23,473 nt of DNA from Flavobacterium psychrophilum (lineage in GTDB: Bacteria; Bacteroidota; Bacteroidia; Flavobacteriales; Flavobacteriaceae), in assembly GCA_945860385.1 (NCBI GenBank), contig CAMAQD010000036.1:1-23473 (forward strand), written 5' to 3'. Both the position numbers and the translations under genes were made by a program. Under the pieces are notes generated by a model. That model saw only the letters and a list, made by a program, of their open reading frames with translations. It ran no database searches and was not told where the DNA came from. Shown piece after piece: positions 15,190 through 22,815 of this stretch. Numbering within the stretch: the stretch's first letter is position 1; each line of letters starts with the position of its first letter.

Positions 15190-15858
15190 TTGTCCTATAT
15201 TTTAAACATCGAAACCGCCACCAAGAATTGTTCTGTTGCTTTGGCAAAAGACGGAAAAACAATCTTGTGCAAAGAAATTGCCGAAGAAGGCTACTCACAC
15301 GCTGAACGTTTGCACGTTTTTATAGATGAAATTATCAAAGAGGTTAGTATAACTTTCCAAGAACTATCTGCCATTGCTGTGAGTCAAGGTCCAGGTTCTT
15401 ATACCGGATTGCGTATTGGTGTTTCTGCTGCCAAAGGATTATGTTTTGCCTTGGATATTCCTTTAATTGCAGTAGATACTTTGCAAGTTTTGGCTTCGCA
15501 AGCCAAGGTTTTCGATGGATTAATAATTCCAATGCTCGATGCCCGAAGAATGGAAGTATACAGCGCTATTTTTACTCCAAATTTCGAAAATAAAAGAGCC
15601 GTTCAAGCCGAAATTATCACCGAAAACTCTTTTGAGGACTTACAGGAAACGCTGTATTTTGTTGGCGATTGTGCCGAGAAATGCAAACCGGTTTTAAACA
15701 AAGAAAATCATATTTTTTTGGAAGAAATCAAATATCCTTCGGCAAAAGAAATGAGTTTTCTCAGTTTCGAAAAATACAAGAAAAGCGACACTGTGGATGT
15801 CGCTTATTTTGAACCTTATTATTTGAAAGATTTTATGATAACCGTTTCGAAGAAATAA
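15190..15858 (+). CDS. tsaB: tRNA threonylcarbamoyladenosine biosynthesis protein TsaB
   Basis: This 222-residue protein of the ASKHA fold supports TsaD in making the t6A modification at position 37 of ANN-decoding tRNAs. The conserved N-terminus SYILNIETATKNCSVAL and the motif SQGPGSYTGLRIGVSAAKGL (residues 65-84) are diagnostic. The start is a TTG immediately before SYILNIET: an in-frame TAA lies at 15172-15174 and no ATG is available, so the start is well fixed although unusual. It ends three bases from the convergent MscS gene with no terminator between. Confidence 0.94.
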   Translation: MSYILNIETATKNCSVALAKDGKTILCKEIAEEGYSHAERLHVFIDEIIKEVSITFQELSAIAVSQGPGSYTGLRIGVSAAKGLCFALDIPLIAVDTLQVLASQAKVFDGLIIPMLDARRMEVYSAIFTPNFENKRAVQAEIITENSFEDLQETLYFVGDCAEKCKPVLNKENHIFLEEIKYPSAKEMSFLSFEKYKKSDTVDVAYFEPYYLKDFMITVSKK

Positions 15859-15861
15859 TAT

Positions 15862-16689
15862 TTAATTATTTTTTGCAGAAGCCTCTTTAACAAAAGGCTG
15901 AATCATAATTCCAGCAGCATCAAAAGCCAATTTGCAACCTTCCAAGGTATCAGCATAAACGCCCCAAAAGTCTTCATTATTTGCCCAAGGTCTTACAGCT
16001 AATTGTATAGAACTATCCGTTAAATTCTTAACGGAAACTTCTGCAGCTGGAGTTTTTAGCACTTTTGGATTATTTTTCAGCACTTCAGTAATGATATCCT
16101 TTGCTTTTTTGATGTCAGTGTCATAAGAAATCGAAATGGTTAAATCGGCCTTTCTAAAACCTTGCATCGAATAGTTGGTAATAATACCGTTGGACAAGGA
16201 ACCATTTGGAATAAAAATAGTCTGATTGTTGGCATTAATTAACTTGGTTACAAATATTTGAATTTCGTTAACTGTCCCAATACTGCCTTGAGCTTCAATC
16301 ACATCGCCCACTTTGAATGGTTTGAAAACAATAATCAACATTCCGCCAGCAAAGTTAGACAACGAGCCTTGAAGCGACAAGCCAACGGCAAGTCCCATTG
16401 CGCCTAAAATAGCTACAAATGATGAGGTTTCGATTCCTAACTTCGATATGAAAGTTACGAATAACAAAACCCTCAAAACCCAAAGGAGAATATCAGCAAG
16501 AAACTTGGTCAAGGTGGGGTCCAATTCCCTTTTTACCATAATTTTTCTAATGAGTCTGTTGATTACTCGAATTACATAAAGCCCAATAAATAGAATTAGG
16601 AAAGCCGAAATTAATTTTGGAGAATAATCGATTAAGACTTTAATAAAAGTTTCGGCATAATTGGTAATATTTTCTGTATTGACTGTCAT
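15862..16689 (-). CDS. Small-conductance mechanosensitive channel, MscS family
   Basis: This 275-residue inner membrane channel opens on hypo-osmotic shock to release solutes. Predicted helices lie around residues 22-44 and 64-82, with the pore helix TM3 as GAMGLAVGLSLQGSLSNFAGG (96-116), containing the Ala/Gly packing pattern of MscS. The cytoplasmic beta domain follows, with FKPFKVGDVI (122-131), the conserved TIFIPNG (157-163), and an alpha/beta C-terminal domain. Its length is close to E. coli MscS. It lies 26 bases after the DUF255 gene on the same strand and may be its downstream operon partner. Confidence 0.94.
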   Translation of the reverse strand: MTVNTENITNYAETFIKVLIDYSPKLISAFLILFIGLYVIRVINRLIRKIMVKRELDPTLTKFLADILLWVLRVLLFVTFISKLGIETSSFVAILGAMGLAVGLSLQGSLSNFAGGMLIIVFKPFKVGDVIEAQGSIGTVNEIQIFVTKLINANNQTIFIPNGSLSNGIITNYSMQGFRKADLTISISYDTDIKKAKDIITEVLKNNPKVLKTPAAEVSVKNLTDSSIQLAVRPWANNEDFWGVYADTLEGCKLAFDAAGIMIQPFVKEASAKNN

Positions 16690-16715
16690 TTTTTGGAATA
16701 AAAAATAAGTGGTTT

Positions 16716-18731
16716 TTAAATTAATTCAGAAAGAATTTTTTGAAAATCAGTTGTTGGACTTGAACAGGTCTTGTCTTGGCAAAGATAAAAAAGGGTTTGG
16801 TCAGCAACAAAACGATTTTTCAAAAAAGGAAGATTCGAAACTTTTTTGGTTCCAGCCAAAACTACATTTGGAAAGTATAAAGTATTTATTTTGCTGCAAT
16901 ATTCCAATGCTGAATTTCCGCAAATCGCCAATTCCTTGTTTTGTTCTGAATGATTCAAAGCCAAATCCATCCAATTCGAATACGCCGAAGGATATTCAAT
17001 ATTAGGAATTATATTTTGCAACATTCGTTGGCTTACTTTTTCGTAATACGAATTTTCAAAATAAATACTCAACTGAAACAAGTTTTTACCCATCACTGAA
17101 TTCGAAGCAGGAATGACATTGTCTTCGGTTTCAAAATGCAATGTGATCAGTGCTTCGTCCAGATTGGAAGTAAAAGTAAAAAATCCTGATTTCTCATCAT
17201 AAAAATGTTCCAAACTATAATCAGTAAGTTGCTTTGCATCTAGCAACCATTTTTCGTCAAAAGTCACTTCATATAAATTGATAAACGCATTGATAACCAA
17301 ACTGTAATCTTCTAAATAGCCGTTAATGGTGCTTTTTTCGTTTTTGTAATTATGGAATAAATTACCATCGCTCGACCACAGATTTTTGATAATAAAATTT
17401 GCGTTTTTTAGTGCTAAATCTAAATATTTTTGATCTTCTAAAGCTTTGTAGGCATCAACAAAACCCTTGAGCATTATGGCGTTCCAAGAAGTTAGGCACT
17501 TGTCGTCTAATCTTGGTTTTGAACGTTTATCTCTTTTGATATAAAGGATTTGCTCCCAGAATAGTTTCTTTTTTTGGAGATTAGAAGCTGTAATAGTATT
17601 GCTTTTTGCAATTTCTTCTAGGCTTTTATTTTGAATCAAGACATAATTTTCGTCTTCCCATAATCCAAACGGATTGATGTTGAAAACCTGACTAAACAAG
17701 TCGAAATCGTCACCAATAATGGTCTTCAATTCAGGGATTTTCCAAACATAAAAAGCACCTTCTTCCAAATGATTTTCGGTATTCAGACTATCGGCATCGA
17801 GAGCGCAATAAAAACCGCCTTCGGAATTCATTAATTCCCTTTCGACAAAAGAGAGTGTTTTTTCGATGACTTCTTTGTACAATTTATTTTTGGTCAATTT
17901 GTAGGCATCGCTATATAGGGAAACCAATTGTCCATTATCGTAAAGCATTTTTTCAAAATGAGGAACGTGCCATTTATTGTCAACTGAATAGCGTGAAAAT
18001 CCGCCATCGACTGTATCAAAAATGCCGCCATAAGCCATTCTTGTCAAGGTTAGATTTACAAAATCGAACAGTTTTATATCATTTTTTTGGAACGCAAACC
18101 GCAACAAAAAATGATAATTATTGGGCATCATAAACTTTGGAGCTCTTGACATTCCGCCAAAATCCCAATCAAAATCTTCTTTCCATTTTTCGACTAAAGA
18201 AATTAAATCTTCTTGATTTAGCTCATTTTCTGGCTTTTTATTTTCAATAAAACTCAAAGATTGAATTCCTTGATGCAATTTTTCGGCATAATCAATTACC
18301 TTCTCAGGATTTGATTGATATACTTCTTGCAATTGACCCAGAGTTTCCATCCATTCTTCCTTTCTGAAATAAGTTCCGCCCCAAATGGGTCTTCCGTCAG
18401 GAAGTGTAACCACATTTAAGGGCCATCCGCCACGACGAGTCATCAGTTGGACGGCTTTCATATAAACGGCATCCACATCAGGTCGTTCTTCTCGATCAAC
18501 TTTGATGTTGATAAAACTTTTATTCATCACATTTGCCACATCTTGGTCTTCGAAACTTTCGTGTTCCATAACGTGACACCAATGGCAAGCTGAATAGCCA
18601 ATACTGATAATAATTAGACTGTTTTTTTCTTTGGCTTCGGCCAATGAATTGGCATTCCAAGCGTTCCAATGCACAGGATTATTGGCGTGTTGTAATAAAT
18701 ACGGACTGGTTTCTTGAGAAAGTAAATTCAT
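16716..18731 (-). CDS. DUF255 thioredoxin-fold / six-hairpin glycosidase-like protein (YyaL, SPATA20 type)
   Basis: A 671-residue protein with an N-terminal thioredoxin-like DUF255 domain (about residues 1-165). Typical segments are SPYLLQHANNPVHWNAW (9-25), the active-site-like CHWCHVM (C49 to M55), KVDREERPDVDAVYM and RRGGWPLNVVTLPDGRP. The remainder (about 190-660) is an all-helical (alpha/alpha)6 toroid-like region with GGGF-type turns such as DTVDGGFSRYSVDNKWHVPH. This matches the full-length family found from bacteria to human SPATA20. The biochemical role is not settled. No signal peptide, so probably cytoplasmic. It is preceded by the nifU-like gene with a repeat-bearing 66-base gap. 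Confidence 0.93.
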   Translation of the reverse strand: MNLLSQETSPYLLQHANNPVHWNAWNANSLAEAKEKNSLIIISIGYSACHWCHVMEHESFEDQDVANVMNKSFINIKVDREERPDVDAVYMKAVQLMTRRGGWPLNVVTLPDGRPIWGGTYFRKEEWMETLGQLQEVYQSNPEKVIDYAEKLHQGIQSLSFIENKKPENELNQEDLISLVEKWKEDFDWDFGGMSRAPKFMMPNNYHFLLRFAFQKNDIKLFDFVNLTLTRMAYGGIFDTVDGGFSRYSVDNKWHVPHFEKMLYDNGQLVSLYSDAYKLTKNKLYKEVIEKTLSFVERELMNSEGGFYCALDADSLNTENHLEEGAFYVWKIPELKTIIGDDFDLFSQVFNINPFGLWEDENYVLIQNKSLEEIAKSNTITASNLQKKKLFWEQILYIKRDKRSKPRLDDKCLTSWNAIMLKGFVDAYKALEDQKYLDLALKNANFIIKNLWSSDGNLFHNYKNEKSTINGYLEDYSLVINAFINLYEVTFDEKWLLDAKQLTDYSLEHFYDEKSGFFTFTSNLDEALITLHFETEDNVIPASNSVMGKNLFQLSIYFENSYYEKVSQRMLQNIIPNIEYPSAYSNWMDLALNHSEQNKELAICGNSALEYCSKINTLYFPNVVLAGTKKVSNLPFLKNRFVADQTLFYLCQDKTCSSPTTDFQKILSELI

Positions 18732-18755
18732 CTTGTAGTTCAGACACAGTTTCCA

Positions 18756-18795
18756 GTCGCAGTTAACTGAATGCTGCGACAGAATACTGAATACT
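18756..18795. repeat. Intergenic hairpin and heptamer repeats between nifU-like and DUF255 genes
   Basis: GTCGCAG (18756-18762) and CTGCGAC (18774-18780) form a perfect inverted repeat with an 11-base loop. GAATACT is tandemly duplicated exactly (18782-18788 and 18789-18795). From 18767 the sequence can be read as successive 7-base units: CTGAATG, CTGCGAC, AGAATAC, TGAATAC. The element fills most of the gap between the two genes, ending two bases before the nifU-like stop codon. Confidence 0.65.
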
Positions 18796-18797
18796 TA

Positions 18798-19697
18798 TTA
18801 GGCGTTAATGGCTTCAACTTTTATATCTTCATCGTTAAGCATACTTTTCAGCATATTTTCGATGCCACTTTTCAAGGTAAAAGTAGAGGATGGACAACCG
18901 CTACAAGCTCCTTGAAGGATAACTTTTACGGTTTTATCTGCTTCATCGTACGATTCAAAAGCAATATTTCCACCATCGGCTTGAACGGCTGGTTTTACAT
19001 ATTCTTCTAATATATTGATGATTTGTTGTGAAGTAACGTCGAGATTATCAAACTCTTGGGTTTTGGTTTTTTCTTGCTCAGCCTTAGCAACGATAATGCT
19101 TTCGTCAAGAACAGTTCCCCCGTTTTCAATAAATTGTTTGATAAAAGTTCTCACTTCTAATGTGATTTCGTCCCAGTTGTTAACTTCATATTTGGTTACG
19201 GAAATATAATTTTCGTCGATAAAAATTTCCTTTACATACGGAAATTTAAATAATTCTTTTGCCAATGGAGAAGCTGCCGTTTCATCAATGTTTTTGAATT
19301 CAACCGGAATTTTGGTCAACATTCTGCTTACTACAAATTTCAGAGCTGCTGGATTTGGAGTAGATTCGCCGTAAACGGATATGGGTTGTTTTTGGGTTTT
19401 ATTTTCAGATGGAGTAATGATTATTCCACCATTGGAAATAAATGTTTCAATTTGGTCTGCGACTGCATCTTTTACATCTTCCCATTCAACGATGCTGAAT
19501 TTCTCGATTGCGATGAAATTTCCTGAAATGTAAACAGTTTTCACAAAAGGCAAGTAAAATAATTGCTGCGCTAATGGAGAATTCTTTGTTTCATCGATAT
19601 TCTTATACTCGAAACTCTCGTTCTGAGTTATAAAATCTTCAAATTCAAATTTTAATATACTTGGGTTTTGCGTTTCTTTGACAGCTATTTTTGACAT
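18798..19697 (-). CDS. NifU-like iron-sulfur scaffold/carrier with duplicated Nfu N-terminal domain
   Basis: This 299-residue protein carries or transfers Fe-S clusters. Two tandem Nfu_N-type domains are visible: TQNPSILKFEF to ETFISNGG (about residues 10-92) and TPNPAALKFVV to KQFIENGG (about 112-198). Both contain the pattern 'NIDET..SPLA..LF..P.V' and end in an I-x-NGG turn. The C-terminal NifU domain (about 225-299) has VQADGGNIAFE and the cluster-binding CSGC (C265 and C268) in GACSGCPSSTFTLKSGIE. Most Nfu proteins have one N-terminal domain, so the duplication is worth noting. It is the first gene of the minus-strand group that continues to DUF255 and MscS. Confidence 0.93.
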   Translation of the reverse strand: MSKIAVKETQNPSILKFEFEDFITQNESFEYKNIDETKNSPLAQQLFYLPFVKTVYISGNFIAIEKFSIVEWEDVKDAVADQIETFISNGGIIITPSENKTQKQPISVYGESTPNPAALKFVVSRMLTKIPVEFKNIDETAASPLAKELFKFPYVKEIFIDENYISVTKYEVNNWDEITLEVRTFIKQFIENGGTVLDESIIVAKAEQEKTKTQEFDNLDVTSQQIINILEEYVKPAVQADGGNIAFESYDEADKTVKVILQGACSGCPSSTFTLKSGIENMLKSMLNDEDIKVEAINA

Positions 19698-19723
19698 AAT
19701 TTTTTAATTTTTTACAAATTTAA

Positions 19724-19731
19724 CAAAGATA
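19724..19731 (-). promoter_or_regulatory. Possible -7 promoter box for the nifU-like gene
   Basis: TATCTTTG on the minus strand (19731 to 19724) matches TAnnTTTG and lies 26 bases before the ATG at 19697. No clear -33 TTG is visible at the expected distance. The divergent gap of 155 bases to the PorP/SprF gene is extremely AT-rich; on the plus strand TATATTTG occurs at 19747-19754, but about 100 bases from that start. Confidence 0.5.
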
Positions 19732-19852
19732 TTTTCTACTATTAACTATATTTGATTTTTTAAAGAATAAATTAACTAATAATGCGTTTTAAGTTGATTC
19801 ATATTTTTTTTATTTAATTCTGGCCTCTAATTTTAAATGTAATTTTTTTTGA

Positions 19853-20851
19853 ATGTATCGTAAATTTAAGATTTTCATAGTTCTATTTTTCTTAACATAT
19901 AATTCCTATTCACAAATTGGAATTCCTGTGTATTCAGACTATTTATCGGATAATTATTATTTACTTCATCCTTCGATGGCTGGAGCTGCAAATTGCGATA
20001 AAATAAGACTTACAGCCAGAAAACAATGGTTTGATCAAACGGACGCTCCAGCACTGCAAACCATAAGTTTTAATGGAAGAGTTGGCGAAAAATCTGGTCT
20101 TGGGATTATTCTTTTTAATGACAAAAATGGGTATAATTCTCAAAAAGGGGTCAAACTAACTTATGCTCATCATCTTATGTTTTCCAGAGATGATATTGAT
20201 TTGAATCAGTTATCTTTTGGTATGAGTGCTGATTTTTCCCAAAGTCAGTTGGACGAAACCGAATGGCTGCAATCTGGTGATTTTGATCCAATTGTGAATG
20301 GAATTATTGTTCAGGATGCTTCTTATTTTAATGTAGACATTGGTGCCTCGTATAATTATCTCGATTTTTATGTTCACGGAACCATACAAAATGTGATTGA
20401 AACCAAAAGAAAAATTTACACAGAATCTGAGAGTGCTAATTTAAGAAGATATTTATTTAGTGCGGGTTATGTTTTTGGTGATAGAGACAAAATTTTGTGG
20501 GAGCCATCTCTGATGTTTCAACTGGTTGATTTCACCAAAGAAAAATCGATAGATATCAATATTAAAGCTTACAAAAGCTTCGATTTTGGAAGACTTTGGG
20601 CTGCATTATCATACCGCACCAGTTTTGATGGTGCTGAATATCTCAGCGGAAGTGGTGTCTCATCTCAAAAATTGCAATACTTAACACCAATTTTAGGAAT
20701 CAATTATAATAAATTTATGTTTGCCTACACGTATTCTTATCTTTCTGGCGATGTAAATTTTGACACTGGTGGTTTCCATCAAATTACTTTGGGAATCGAT
20801 TTGTTTTGCAAACGTGAAAAATACGAATGTAATTGTCCTGCCATTAATTAG
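19853..20851 (+). CDS. PorP/SprF family outer membrane protein (type IX secretion associated)
   Basis: A 332-residue protein with a signal peptide (residues 1-20, ending NSYSQ). It continues with the typical family start of a YSDYLSDNYYLLHPSMAGAANCDKIRLTARKQW-like segment (here residues 27-59): tyrosine-rich, then 'HPSMAGA' and 'R.QW'. Alternating beta strands follow, consistent with an outer membrane barrel. In Flavobacterium these proteins work with the type IX secretion system and usually accompany genes for large secreted adhesins. No adhesin is adjacent here. The C-terminus carries three cysteines in CKREKYECNCPAIN. The ATG at 19853 directly begins the signal peptide. Confidence 0.9.
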   Translation: MYRKFKIFIVLFFLTYNSYSQIGIPVYSDYLSDNYYLLHPSMAGAANCDKIRLTARKQWFDQTDAPALQTISFNGRVGEKSGLGIILFNDKNGYNSQKGVKLTYAHHLMFSRDDIDLNQLSFGMSADFSQSQLDETEWLQSGDFDPIVNGIIVQDASYFNVDIGASYNYLDFYVHGTIQNVIETKRKIYTESESANLRRYLFSAGYVFGDRDKILWEPSLMFQLVDFTKEKSIDINIKAYKSFDFGRLWAALSYRTSFDGAEYLSGSGVSSQKLQYLTPILGINYNKFMFAYTYSYLSGDVNFDTGGFHQITLGIDLFCKREKYECNCPAIN

Positions 20852-20884
20852 ATGTGAAATTCACCCAATTTTAATTTTCTTTAA

Positions 20885-21403
20885 ATGCTAATTAAATCTG
20901 TAAACGGAAAAAGTCCTTCTATTCCAGAAGATTGTTATGTGGCTGAAAACGCTACTATTGTTGGCGATGTCAGCTTTGGACATTCTTGTAGTGTATGGTT
21001 TAATGCAGTGGTTAGAGGTGATGTTCATTTTATTACAATTGGGAATAAAGTAAATATTCAAGACGGAGCTATAATTCATTGCACGTACCTTAAACATCCT
21101 ACAATCATTGGAAACAACGTCTCTATTGGGCATAATGCAATGGTTCACGGATGCATTATTCACGATAATGTTTTAATAGGAATGGGAGCAATTATAATGG
21201 ATAATTGCATTGTAAATAGTAATTCTATTATTGCGGCTGGCGCTGTTGTTACTCAAAACACGGTAGTCGAGTCGGGAAGTATTTACGCCGGAGTTCCTGC
21301 TAAAAAAGTCAAGGACATCAATCAATCTGATTTTTCAGGCGAGATTGAACGCATTGCCAATAATTATGTGATGTATTCTGGTTGGTACAAAACGGAAGAA
21401 TAA
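20885..21403 (+). CDS. Gamma-class carbonic anhydrase family protein
   Basis: A 172-residue left-handed beta-helix protein of the YrdA/CaiE/PaaY type, built from hexapeptide repeats. The three likely metal-binding histidines are present: H65 in DGAIIHCTYLKH, and H83 and H88 in IGHNAMVHG, with the five-residue spacing of the Cam/YrdA family. R44, D46, Q59 and D60 also match conserved positions. It may hydrate CO2 or be a related metalloenzyme; many YrdA-type members have unproven activity. The gap to the PorP/SprF gene is 33 bases with no visible terminator. It is convergent with murI, with only nine bases between stops. Confidence 0.93.
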   Translation: MLIKSVNGKSPSIPEDCYVAENATIVGDVSFGHSCSVWFNAVVRGDVHFITIGNKVNIQDGAIIHCTYLKHPTIIGNNVSIGHNAMVHGCIIHDNVLIGMGAIIMDNCIVNSNSIIAAGAVVTQNTVVESGSIYAGVPAKKVKDINQSDFSGEIERIANNYVMYSGWYKTEE

Positions 21404-21412
21404 GGTAATTTC

Positions 21413-22189
21413 TTAAAAATCTTTTTCAATTACTTCATATTGGTTTCCTAAAATTTCCGAAAGAACTTTTGGGTCAGAATTGGTATAAAATATTTGTTTC
21501 CTATTTTTTAGTTCTGACAATCCGACTTTTTCTTTTAAAACCTTTTGTGTTTGTCGAGCCACTGCTTCTCCCGAATCTATGATTTGAATGTTAGCTGGAA
21601 GAATTTTTTTGATTTGAGGAATTAAATAGGGGTAATGACTGCATCCTAAAACAAGGTAATCGATATCTGCTTCAATCATAGGTTTTAGATAAGTCTGAAG
21701 AAGAGTTGTCATTTCGGGCGAATTTATTTCACCGTTTTCAATAAGCGGCACTAATCCGTGACCTACTTGCTCAATAATTTTTGTATTGTGAAACTTTTCG
21801 ACATTTTTATTAAAAAGTTCACTGTTTAAAGTCCCTTGAGTCGCTAAGATCCCTATGGTTTGTGTTTTCGAATGTGTCGCTGCAGGTTTTATCGCAGGTT
21901 CTATTCCAATAAAGGGAACATTGTACATTGCTCTTAATTCTTGTATGGCATTCGTAGTAGCGGTATTGCAAGCCACAACTATTAATTTGCAGTCTAAATT
22001 AAGCAAGATTTCGGTGTTCTTGATGCTGAGTGCAATTATTTCAGCTTTTGATTTTTGACCGTAAGGAGCGTTTTTGCTATCGGCTAAATAAATCGTTTTT
22101 TCGTCGGGAAGTAATTGATGAATTTCGGCCCAAATAGAAGTGCCTCCAATTCCTGAGTCAAAAATTCCAATAGGTTTATTGTTAATCAT
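21413..22189 (-). CDS. murI: Glutamate racemase
   Basis: This 258-residue cytoplasmic enzyme converts L-glutamate to D-glutamate for peptidoglycan. It has the two catalytic cysteines: C74 in VVACNTATTNA and C183 in LGCSHYPYL (with H185). The N-terminal substrate motif GIFDSGIGGTSI (residues 8-19) and LADSKNAPYG (35-44) are also intact. Length is normal. The start ATG at 22189 is the only one before the conserved motif. A promoter box sits only five bases upstream of it. It lies after the OmpH-like gene on the same strand but is separated by a strong terminator. Confidence 0.96.
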   Translation of the reverse strand: MINNKPIGIFDSGIGGTSIWAEIHQLLPDEKTIYLADSKNAPYGQKSKAEIIALSIKNTEILLNLDCKLIVVACNTATTNAIQELRAMYNVPFIGIEPAIKPAATHSKTQTIGILATQGTLNSELFNKNVEKFHNTKIIEQVGHGLVPLIENGEINSPEMTTLLQTYLKPMIEADIDYLVLGCSHYPYLIPQIKKILPANIQIIDSGEAVARQTQKVLKEKVGLSELKNRKQIFYTNSDPKVLSEILGNQYEVIEKDF

Positions 22190-22194
22190 AATAA

Positions 22195-22202
22195 CAAAGT
22201 TA
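22195..22202 (-). promoter_or_regulatory. Possible -7 promoter box immediately before murI
   Basis: TAACTTTG on the minus strand (22202 to 22195) matches TAnnTTTG and ends five bases before the murI ATG. Transcription would then start at or within a few bases of the start codon, giving a leaderless or nearly leaderless mRNA. A -33 box is not clear. Confidence 0.45.
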
Positions 22203-22243
22203 GGTGCAACTTTTGTAAAAACCTAAAAATTGATATTATAAAA

Positions 22244-22280
22244 AAAAACGCTCAACTAAATTTTTTAGTGGAGCGTTTTT
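22244..22280 (-). terminator. Strong intrinsic terminator after the OmpH-like gene
   Basis: AAAAACGCTC (22244-22253) pairs with GAGCGTTTTT (22271-22280). After one A-G mismatch, ACTAAA (22255-22260) pairs with TTTAGT (22264-22269), leaving a TTT loop. On the minus strand the stem is followed by a run of T from the A tract at 22241-22248, so it terminates the OmpH-like transcript. The T tract on the plus side makes it symmetrical. Confidence 0.9.
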
Positions 22281-22298
22281 AAGAAGATTGATTTTTTA

Positions 22299-22799
22299 TT
22301 AGAATCCTAGTTCTTTTTTTACGTCTAAAGTCAAGTTCGGACCATCAGCAAGTAAAAGAGTTGATCCATCAAGAACATATTGAAAACCTTTTGCTTTTCC
22401 AACTTTTTGGATAGCTGTTCTTACTTTTTCGTAAATTGGTTTGGTTATTTCTTCTTGTTTAGTTTGCAATTCTTTTTGTGCATTTTGACCATAATCCTGA
22501 ATTCTTTTTTGCATATCCCCAACTTCTTTTTGGCGTTCAGCATTTACAGCATCAGTAACAGTGGCACCTTCTGCATCATATTTTTTTAGTTTGGTCTGAA
22601 ATTCTTCTGCCATTTTTTTATATTCTGCATCATAAGTGGCGCTTAATTTTTCTAGTTGTTTTTGAGCGTCAAGCATTGCAGGCATTTTTGTCATAATGTC
22701 ACTTACATCAACATGAGCTGTTTTTGCTTGAGCATTAATAGTTTGGCTGGCTCCTAAAATAAGTATTGCAGCAATTAGTAAAGTTTTGATTTGTTTCAT
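22299..22799 (-). CDS. OmpH/Skp family periplasmic chaperone
   Basis: A 166-residue exported protein with a signal peptide (MKQIKTLLIAAILIL, cleaved near NAQA at residues 22-25). The mature protein starts with AHVDVSDIMTKMP, resembling the 'IGYVDSDYILEKMP' beginning of Bacteroidota OmpH proteins. A long charged coiled coil (about residues 43-125, rich in K, E and Q) forms the tentacle helices, and a short beta segment near FQYVLDGSTLLLADG closes the body. Skp-like proteins guard unfolded outer membrane proteins on their way to the BAM complex. It starts 16 bases after the stop of the partial upstream gene, so the two are probably one transcript. Confidence 0.92.
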   Translation of the reverse strand: MKQIKTLLIAAILILGASQTINAQAKTAHVDVSDIMTKMPAMLDAQKQLEKLSATYDAEYKKMAEEFQTKLKKYDAEGATVTDAVNAERQKEVGDMQKRIQDYGQNAQKELQTKQEEITKPIYEKVRTAIQKVGKAKGFQYVLDGSTLLLADGPNLTLDVKKELGF

Positions 22800-22815
22800 C
22801 TTTTTAAAATATTAA

